This document shows, in pieces, positions 1-5,245 of a stretch of 15,384 nt of DNA. Positions within the stretch are counted from its first letter, which is position 1. Each line of letters opens with the position of its first letter. The position numbers and the translations under genes are program-made. The notes beneath the pieces are model-generated. The model worked only from the letters and a program-made list of their open reading frames with translations. It made no database searches and was not told the origin of the DNA. Source of the DNA: Kiloniellales bacterium (lineage in GTDB: Bacteria > Pseudomonadota > Alphaproteobacteria > Kiloniellales > JAKSBE01); NCBI GenBank assembly GCA_030067055.1, contig JASJAL010000055.1, forward strand, positions 1 to 15,384. Reading direction: 5' to 3'.

Positions 1-585
1 GGGACCTTCACCACGGTGGTCCTCTTCGCCGGCCTGCTGGGCGAGACGGCGCTGGCCGCCTATCAGGCGGTGCACAATGTCACGACCTTCGTCTTCATGC
101 TGGCGATCGGCCTCGGGACGGCGACCGCGGTCCGCGTCGCCAATGCCGTCGGCCGCGAGGACCGCCCGGGCATGGCGATCGCCGGCTGGGTCGGACTGGG
201 GCTGGTGGTGGCCATGATGCTCGCCACCGGCCTGTTGATCGGTGTCGTCGAGACCCCGGTAGCCCGGATCTTCACCCAGGAGCCCGAGGTCGTCGCCGTC
301 ATGGTCCTGGGCCTGTCGGTCGTCGCCTTCCTGGTCGTGGTCGACGGCAGCCAGGCGGTGCTGATCTCGGCCCTAAGGGGCGCCGGCGACGTCATCGTGC
401 CGACGGCGATCTATCTCGTCTCTTTCCCGGTCGTGGCAGTGCCGGCGTCCTACGTCCTTGGCCTGAGGCTCGCGGGCGGCGTGCCGGGCTTGCTTTGGGG
501 GCTGGTCCTGGGACTGATCTGCGCCACGGTCCTGCTCGCCTGGCGTTTTGCGGTCGTGAGCCGCCGGGTGATCCGGCCGATCTAG
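1..585 (+). CDS. MATE family efflux transporter, C-terminal part (5' end outside window)
   Basis: The reading frame is open from the first base, so this is the 3' portion (about 194 residues) of a longer gene; the full family length is about 440-460 residues. It is strongly hydrophobic with about five to six membrane segments. The stretch LAAYQAVHNVTTFVFMLAIG followed by a VRVANAVGR-like loop is typical of the second half of MATE (NorM/DinF) multidrug exporters, as is the later SQAVLISALRGAGD motif. Members export cationic drugs or metabolites in exchange for Na+ or H+; the substrate cannot be told here. It ends 6 bp before the stop of the convergent TPR gene, with no obvious terminator between them. 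Family assignment is confident, substrate unknown. Confidence 0.88.
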   Translation, partial: GTFTTVVLFAGLLGETALAAYQAVHNVTTFVFMLAIGLGTATAVRVANAVGREDRPGMAIAGWVGLGLVVAMMLATGLLIGVVETPVARIFTQEPEVVAVMVLGLSVVAFLVVVDGSQAVLISALRGAGDVIVPTAIYLVSFPVVAVPASYVLGLRLAGGVPGLLWGLVLGLICATVLLAWRFAVVSRRVIRPI

Positions 586-591
586 GCAGAT

Positions 592-1824
592 TTACCAGGC
601 CGGGCGGCGTGCCTCCTGGGAGGTGCGGATCGCCCGCGCCCGGGCCTCCAGCCGCAGCGCGTCGTTGGAGCGCCCGGTCTCGCGCAGCAGGGCGGCGTAG
701 TCCTCGAGGTTCTGTACCAATTCCGGATGGCCATCACCCAGCGCCCGCTCGCGGATGGCGAGCGCCTGCTGAAGCAGGGACTCGGCCTCCTGGAGCCGAC
801 CTTCCTGGTGGCTGAGCCGTGACAACCGATCGAGGCTGACGGCAACCCTGGGATCTTTGTCCCCATAGGCCTTGCGCCGCAGCGCAAGGGATTCGCCGAG
901 CAGCTTGCGCGCCCGGTCGAACGCGCCCTGGGCGCGGTAGACCCCGGCCAGGTTGTCCAGGCTCTCGGCCACCTCCGGCAGCGGCGCACCGGGCGGCTCG
1001 GCCCGGAAGGCCAGGGCTTCCTCGAAATAGGCCGCGGCCTCGGCCAGGCGGTTCTGGTCGACGTAGAGCGCCGCCAGGCTATCGAGGCTGGGCACCACGC
1101 CTAGGCTGTAGCGACCGCTGGCCTTCTCGCGGATCTCCAGCGCCCGCTGCAGCAGCGCCTCTGCCTCGCCGTAGCGGCCGGTGAAGCGGTAGGCTTTGGC
1201 CAGCCGATCCATGGCCTGGGCGACGCTGGGATGCTCGGCGTTGAGCGCCTGCTCCATGAGGTCCAGCGACCGCTCGGCATGGCCGACCGCCGATTGGAAG
1301 TCGCCACCGTCCATGAAGACGTTGGCCAACTGGCCGTGGCTAGCCGCGACCGCCATGTGCTCGCCGCCGAGAGCGGCCTCGCGGATCTCGAGCGAACGCT
1401 TTGCCGCATCGACCGCCTCGCTGGTCCGTCCGCGCAGCCGATGGTGCTCGGCGAACTCGGTCAAGGTCGCGGCGACATCGAGATGCGTGCGACCGAGCCC
1501 TTGCTCCCGAACCAGCAAGGCCAGCTTGAAGTAGGGCTCGGCGTCCTTGAGCTTGCCGGCGGAGCGCTTGGCCACCGCCAGGCCATGGAAGATGTCGCCG
1601 AGGCGGGGGTCTCCCGGATTGAAGTCCTTGGCGGCCTTGAGCGCGGCCTCGAATGAGGCGGAGGCGCCGGCGAAGTCGCCGTTGAGCTGGGCCGCGACGG
1701 CCGAGCCCATGTGGTTCTCCACCTCGGCCGAGCCGGCCAGAGCCGAGCTCGGCAGCAATAGGGCGGCGCCGAGAATTCCGGCTAGCAATCCTGCGCGCGC
1801 TTCAGACCTCATCAGGCTGGTCAC
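592..1824 (-). CDS. Secreted tetratricopeptide-repeat protein (kinesin-light-chain-like TPRs)
   Basis: The 410-residue protein begins with a probable Sec signal peptide (hydrophobic core about residues 10-29, ending in SALA). The rest is built from repeats of about 42 residues with patterns such as LQRALEIREKASG, EEALAFRAE and LQQALAIRERALGDGHPE. This is the long-spacer TPR type seen in kinesin light chains, usually a protein-protein scaffold. I chose the GTG start because a GGAGGAG ribosome site lies about 7 nt upstream; the ATG four codons later is too far from it. The gene starts 17 bp after the bactofilin stop on the same strand, so they are probably co-transcribed. A periplasmic partner role for the bactofilin system is only inference. 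Confidence 0.85.
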   Translation of the reverse strand: MTSLMRSEARAGLLAGILGAALLLPSSALAGSAEVENHMGSAVAAQLNGDFAGASASFEAALKAAKDFNPGDPRLGDIFHGLAVAKRSAGKLKDAEPYFKLALLVREQGLGRTHLDVAATLTEFAEHHRLRGRTSEAVDAAKRSLEIREAALGGEHMAVAASHGQLANVFMDGGDFQSAVGHAERSLDLMEQALNAEHPSVAQAMDRLAKAYRFTGRYGEAEALLQRALEIREKASGRYSLGVVPSLDSLAALYVDQNRLAEAAAYFEEALAFRAEPPGAPLPEVAESLDNLAGVYRAQGAFDRARKLLGESLALRRKAYGDKDPRVAVSLDRLSRLSHQEGRLQEAESLLQQALAIRERALGDGHPELVQNLEDYAALLRETGRSNDALRLEARARAIRTSQEARRPAW

Positions 1825-1841
1825 CGGGAGCTCCTCCTCCG

Positions 1842-2237
1842 TTACTTGGTCCCGGACTGCCCACCGGGGACTGCCGAGATCTTCGCCGGTTCGCGTCCCG
1901 GTGCGGACTTGAGCCGGCCGACATGGCCCTGGATCGAGGCGCCGTCTTCGACTTCCAGGGTCTCCTGGTAGATGTCGCCGTTGAAGCGGGCGGTGCTGGT
2001 CAGGACCACCTTGGTCGCCTTGACCTGGCCGGAGAACTCGCCGTTCACCCGAACCGTGTCCGCGGTGACGTTGCAGTTGAGCACCGGGTTGTCGCCGAGG
2101 GTCAGGGTCCGGCAGGAGATACTGCCTTCGACGCTGCCCTCGACCTTGATGTCGCCGGAGCTCACGAGGTCGCCCTTGATCTTGAGATCGGGAGAAATGA
2201 TCGAATGCTGAACTGGCATTTTGCCGCCTTCTTTCAT
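1842..2237 (-). CDS. Bactofilin (polymer-forming cytoskeletal protein)
   Basis: The 131-residue protein matches the bactofilin (formerly DUF583) pattern. A short N-terminal tail leads to HSIISPDLKIKGDL, then a right-handed beta-helix core (about residues 11-105) of short repeats such as SGDIKVEGSVEGSI and VRVNGEFSGQV. A disordered Pro/Gly-rich tail follows. Bactofilins polymerise without nucleotide into membrane-associated filaments that position cell-wall enzymes and shape stalks or curvature. No M23 peptidase gene, a common bactofilin neighbour, is adjacent; the neighbours are hyp100 and a TPR protein. Two starts are possible: the ATG used here with AAGGA upstream, or an in-frame ATG six codons later giving MPVQHS, which fits the family N-terminus equally well. 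Confidence 0.93.
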   Translation of the reverse strand: MKEGGKMPVQHSIISPDLKIKGDLVSSGDIKVEGSVEGSISCRTLTLGDNPVLNCNVTADTVRVNGEFSGQVKATKVVLTSTARFNGDIYQETLEVEDGASIQGHVGRLKSAPGREPAKISAVPGGQSGTK

Positions 2238-2310
2238 GGTCGTTCCTTACGTCCTCTGGCCGCGCCGCGGCCGGCCGGGACCTGGTTCATCCTTCGGCGG
2301 CCCTTGCCCG

Positions 2311-2613
2311 TCAGTCCTGCAACTGCGGTTCCGCCACTCTGCTGTAGATCTCGAGAAAGCGCGCCGCGCCGAGGGTCCGCACGCCATCGTCGAACTGGCT
2401 GGCCTCCTGGCGCAGCCGCACGCGGTAGCGCACGTGTGGCACGTCATCTACGAGGTTCACGATGCCGGCGACCTGCACGGTCTCCAGGGCTCTGGAGCCG
2501 CGGGCCCGGACGAAGGCCTGACCCGGCTCGATCTCCTGAACCGCGCGCCGGTGCTTGCGGTGCTCTTCCGCGTCGCGGAGCGCCTTCAATGCCGAGCCGA
2601 CAAACCTGAACAT
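2311..2613 (-). CDS. Conserved-looking hypothetical protein, 100 aa
   Basis: I do not recognise this protein. It has 100 residues, no signal peptide or membrane helix, and a basic N-terminal helix (KALRDAEEHRKHRR) followed by a mixed alpha/beta part. The start is well supported: a GGAGG ribosome site lies about 7 nt before the ATG. It precedes the bactofilin gene by 73 bp on the same strand and sits downstream of a CtrA-like box, so it is probably the first gene of a hyp100-bactofilin-TPR unit. The N-terminal helix could be an interaction segment, but no function can be assigned. Codon use looks like the neighbours. Confidence 0.75.
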   Translation of the reverse strand: MFRFVGSALKALRDAEEHRKHRRAVQEIEPGQAFVRARGSRALETVQVAGIVNLVDDVPHVRYRVRLRQEASQFDDGVRTLGAARFLEIYSRVAEPQLQD

Positions 2614-2718
2614 TCACATCCTCCACCTGCTCTGCGTCCGGTTCTTGGGGACCTCGCCCCTTGAGACTTGTGTCGGCTGCCGGACCGCAGCCGTGAAATT
2701 TAGGATGCTATGCCATGG

Positions 2719-2733
2719 TTAAGCGAGGGTTAA
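2719..2733 (-). promoter_or_regulatory. CtrA-like box TTAA-N7-TTAA upstream of the hyp100-bactofilin operon
   Basis: On the minus strand the sequence reads TTAACCCTCGCTTAACCAT: two TTAA half-sites with exactly 7 bases between them, the second continuing as TTAACCAT. This equals the alphaproteobacterial CtrA recognition pattern (TTAA-N7-TTAA, half-site TTAACCAT). It lies about 113 nt upstream of the hyp100 ATG in the 229-bp gap after mtgA, a region relatively rich in A/T. An A/T-rich stretch (CTAAATTT on the minus strand) lies downstream. It would link bactofilin expression to the cell cycle. Binding is unproven. Confidence 0.5.
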
Positions 2734-2842
2734 ACCTTGGACCTGCGCCCCAAAATGGACACATCTCCAGCGATTCTGCCCGCGCCGAGGTGGGTCGAGG
2801 CGAAGGATGGCCGGCTATCAGGATTCTCTGACGGGTGCCGTC

Positions 2843-3541
2843 TCAGGTGACGCAATCGAGCAGGGGGCCGAGCTGTTCCATCCGGCGCAGGTAGACGCGG
2901 GCCCGCTGGCGGACGAAGGGGCCGGGGTTCGAGGCTGACCAGGCGCGGGGGTTGGGCAGCACCGCAGCCAGCAATGCGGCCTCCCAGCGTGACAGCCGGG
3001 CTGCGCGCTTGCCGAAATGCCGCTGCGCCGCAGCCTCGATACCGTAGATGCCCCTACCCCACTCGGCGACGTTGAGATAGATCTCGATAATCCGCCGCTT
3101 GCCCCAGGCCAGCTCGATCAAAGGGGTCAGATAGGCCTCCAGGCCCTTGCGAAAGAGGCTGCGGCCCGGCCACAGGAAGACGTTCTTGGCCGTCTGCATC
3201 GAGATGGTGCTAGCGCCGCGCAGGCGCTCGCCGCGTCGATGCTCCGCCAGGGCCTGCATTAAGGCGTCCCAATCGAAACCACGATGACTGCAGAACAGGT
3301 TGTCTTCGGCGGCGATCACCGCCTTCACAGCATGGGGCGAAATCTGGGCCAAGGAAGTCCAGTCGCGCTCCATGCTCTCGCCCTCGGCCAGCCGGATCAC
3401 CATCAGCGGAGTCATCGGCGGCGGTACGACCCTGTAGGCAGCGACTACGCCAAGAGGAACCGCGACCCCGAGAATCGACAGCCAGAGCAGCGCCCGGGCC
3501 AGGCGCCGGCCGATACGGCGTGAGTCTCGAAAGCGAGCCAT
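2843..3541 (-). CDS. mtgA: Monofunctional biosynthetic peptidoglycan transglycosylase MtgA
   Basis: At 232 residues this is the usual MtgA length. A basic N-terminus and one membrane helix (about residues 17-37) anchor a periplasmic GT51 glycosyltransferase domain. Motifs in order: AAEDNLFCSHRGFDW (residues 77-91, catalytic Glu79), GASTISMQ (109-116), then KRRIIEIYLNVAEWG and the LSRWEAALLAAVLPNP block. The enzyme polymerises lipid II into glycan strands without a transpeptidase domain. It is a single gene, separated by 179 bp from the upstream cytochrome gene and by 229 bp from hyp100. The ribosome site before the ATG is poor, but the family N-terminus fits this start. Confidence 0.95.
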   Translation of the reverse strand: MARFRDSRRIGRRLARALLWLSILGVAVPLGVVAAYRVVPPPMTPLMVIRLAEGESMERDWTSLAQISPHAVKAVIAAEDNLFCSHRGFDWDALMQALAEHRRGERLRGASTISMQTAKNVFLWPGRSLFRKGLEAYLTPLIELAWGKRRIIEIYLNVAEWGRGIYGIEAAAQRHFGKRAARLSRWEAALLAAVLPNPRAWSASNPGPFVRQRARVYLRRMEQLGPLLDCVT

Positions 3542-3720
3542 GGTCGTCCGAACCCGCGTGGACCGGGAAAATCCCGGCGCAGAGTCCGGAAAGGACCGCG
3601 CCGGGCAGAAGCAGGATCAGCTTACTGCCGGCTTGGGCACGGGCTGTCAACGCGCCGGAGCTTGTCCGACGCGTTTGACCAAGGTTCGGATTTCAGCGGG
3701 CCGGCGGGCCCGATCGGCAC

Positions 3721-4098
3721 CTACTTGGTTTCTTCTTTCAGGTAGGCGATGAGGTTTTCGATATCGGCTGGCTTCTTCAGGCCGGCAAAAGCCATCTTGT
3801 TGCCGGGAATGTACTTCTTCGGCTTCTGCATGTACTCGCTGATGGTCGACTCGTCCCAGACGATGCCGCTCTCGGCCATGGCCTTGGAATACTTGAATCC
3901 TTCGACGGTCCCGGCCTTGCGTCCGAAGACGCCGTGCAGGCTCGGCCCAACTTTTTTCTTGCCCGCTTCAAGGGCATGGCAGGCCTTGCACTTGTTGAAG
4001 ACCTTCTTGCCTTTCTTCAGGTCGGCGGCCTCGGCGGAGGCTACGCCCAAAGCGCAGAAGGCGGCGACGGCAATCGCGAGAATCCCGTTACGTGTCAT
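3721..4098 (-). CDS. Cytochrome c2-like class I cytochrome c (periplasmic)
   Basis: The 125-residue precursor has a signal peptide (about residues 1-24, ending in ASAEA). Haem attachment is CKACH at 37-41, and the probable axial Met ligand is Met102 in GNKMAFAG. The sequence around [24 protein letters not shown] is that of the mitochondrial-type cytochrome c/c2 family. Such proteins carry electrons between the bc1 complex and an oxidase, reductase or photosynthetic reaction centre. It is Lys-rich, as is usual for docking surfaces. AGGGAG lies upstream of the ATG. It is divergent from the small membrane-protein gene, and the FNR-type box in that shared gap is placed for the other gene, so this one looks independently expressed. 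Confidence 0.93.
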   Translation of the reverse strand: MTRNGILAIAVAAFCALGVASAEAADLKKGKKVFNKCKACHALEAGKKKVGPSLHGVFGRKAGTVEGFKYSKAMAESGIVWDESTISEYMQKPKKYIPGNKMAFAGLKKPADIENLIAYLKEETK

Positions 4099-4258
4099 TG
4101 CCCGTGTCTCTCCCTTAACGACATGGCTTGCGGCCCCACAGAGCCTGAGGCCCTAGAAAGTAACGACGGCAGCCGCTACGTCAATATTACGCGGTCGGCG
4201 GCCGAATCGTTCACTCTGCCCACGGACGGAGTGTTATCCTGTCCGCCCGCCGACGGGA

Positions 4259-4300
4259 TTGACATAAGTCATGGTCCGGGGCGTAACTTTTCCGGACTTT
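4259..4300 (+). promoter_or_regulatory. FNR/FixK-type class II promoter for the membrane protein-hemerythrin unit
   Basis: The box TTGACATAAGTCAT (4259-4272) matches TTGA-N6-TCAA in 7 of 8 fixed positions, with a full TTGAC upstream half. The hexamer GACTTT (4295-4300) begins 29.5 nt from the box centre, where the -10 element of a class II (-41.5) activated promoter belongs. The predicted transcript start is near 4307, giving a leader of about 27 nt before the ATG at 4334. An ATG at 4271 lies inside the box and is therefore unlikely to be the start codon. Confidence 0.55.
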
Positions 4301-4333
4301 GCAACGCCAAGCTTGACGGGGAGGCTGGAAGGC

Positions 4334-4522
4334 ATGGAAGGAATCGGCAGCTGGATCGTGGGAGGATTCGTGGGTCTATTGGGCCTGGCCGCGCTGGTCC
4401 TGGCCGGAAACTCGCATGACTCGGTCGTGCAGTATTCGGCGCTTGGCGTCGTCCTGCTCAGCATCGTCTTCATCATGATGCTGATTAAGATCGCCTATGA
4501 GCGCGAGCACGGGGACCGCTAG
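4334..4522 (+). CDS. Small two-helix membrane protein, 62 aa
   Basis: The protein is short, with two membrane helices (about residues 6-25 and 34-54), a polar loop NSHDS between them and a charged C-terminus (EREHGDR). I do not recognise a named family. The start is placed at the ATG preceded by GGGGAGG; a 21-residue longer version would begin inside the FNR-type box and has no hydrophobic or signal character in the extra part. It is 57 bp upstream of the hemerythrin gene on the same strand, so the two are probably co-transcribed. A G/C inverted repeat (GGGGC, CTC, GCCCC) follows the stop but has no T-run. Confidence 0.72.
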   Translation: MEGIGSWIVGGFVGLLGLAALVLAGNSHDSVVQYSALGVVLLSIVFIMMLIKIAYEREHGDR

Positions 4523-4579
4523 GGGGCCTCGCCCCTGTCGCGCGGCGACGGTCGATCGAACCTAATCGGGTGAGCCGCC

Positions 4580-5143
4580 ATGGCGGAAGGAAACGAGATC
4601 CTGGAGATCACGGCGACCGAACCCAAGCCCAAGGATTTCCTTGAGCCGATCGATTTCATCCTCGCTGAGCACTACCGGCAAAGACTGCTTTGCGAGGGCC
4701 TAGCCAAGCTGACCGAGAAAATGGAGTTGGCGCCGGTGGCCGCTCTCGCAACCCGGCTGCAAGCTTTCCTCGCCCATGACCTCCGTCTCCACCTGGAGGA
4801 CGAGGAGCAAGACCTCTTTCCACTTCTGTGGCAGCGGGCTCAGCCGGAGGACAACATCACGAACGTCCTCGAGTTGCTTTCCGAGGAACACGGCCTGGAC
4901 GAGGATCTCGTGGACTTCCTGCTGGAGGACCTTGCGACCCTGGCCAGCGGCAACCAGCTCGCAAACCCGATCCGATTCCTGGTGAACGTCCGCGAGTTCG
5001 CCGAGACCCAGCGCCGGCACCTCGCCTGGGAGAACGCACTGCTTCTGCCAGTCGCGCGCCGCCGCCTCACCGAGGTCGATCTCGCCGGGCTCAGCCGGAG
5101 CATGGCGGAACGCCGCGGCATCGACCTGGGAACGGTCAGCTAG
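4580..5143 (+). CDS. Hemerythrin HHE domain-containing protein
   Basis: The 187-residue soluble protein has the spaced ligand set of a hemerythrin four-helix bundle: His31 in LAEHYRQR, His71-Glu75 in HLEDE, His104 in SEEHGLDED, and His147-Glu151 in HLAWE, with His66 as an extra candidate. Such domains bind a non-haem di-iron centre that reacts with O2, NO or peroxide; bacterial members act in sensing, storage or protection. The acidic first 20 residues are probably flexible. The ATG is preceded by a weak GGTGAG. Context (FNR-type box upstream of the previous gene, another before the next gene) suggests a role under low oxygen or nitrosative stress. The exact ligand chemistry is not known. Confidence 0.88.
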   Translation: MAEGNEILEITATEPKPKDFLEPIDFILAEHYRQRLLCEGLAKLTEKMELAPVAALATRLQAFLAHDLRLHLEDEEQDLFPLLWQRAQPEDNITNVLELLSEEHGLDEDLVDFLLEDLATLASGNQLANPIRFLVNVREFAETQRRHLAWENALLLPVARRRLTEVDLAGLSRSMAERRGIDLGTVS

Positions 5144-5176
5144 GCACCTGCATTCAGGCGGCAATCCCTCCGAGGC

Positions 5177-5218
5177 TTGACCGAGATCAGCGGCGGAAGC
5201 GCGGAGTCACGGCATCCT
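5177..5218 (+). promoter_or_regulatory. FNR/FixK-type class II promoter for the P-type ATPase
   Basis: TTGACCGAGATCAG (5177-5190) matches TTGA-N6-TCAA in 7 of 8 positions, again with a perfect TTGAC upstream half. The hexamer CATCCT (5213-5218; A2, T3 and T6 of TATAAT) lies 29.5 nt downstream of the box centre. The predicted transcript start is near 5225, about 21 nt before the GTG at 5246. The TTG at 5177 that could extend the reading frame is the first triplet of this box. Confidence 0.55.
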
Positions 5219-5245
5219 GCCGGCAAGCGGCAAGGGAGGTCGGAG

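Noticed and set aside
2674..2693. CGGCTGC/GCAGCCG hairpin in the mtgA-hyp100 gap
   Set aside because: A 7-bp GC stem without a T-rich tail on either strand; not convincing as a terminator and expected by chance in such DNA.
3563..3577. CCGGGA-AAA-TCCCGG hairpin upstream of mtgA
   Set aside because: No T-run follows; it is 22 nt before the mtgA start and may be a leader structure, but there is too little evidence for a function.
4271..4333. Upstream ATG at 4271 for the small membrane protein
   Set aside because: It sits inside the FNR-type box, upstream of the predicted transcript start; GGGGAGG supports the ATG at 4334.
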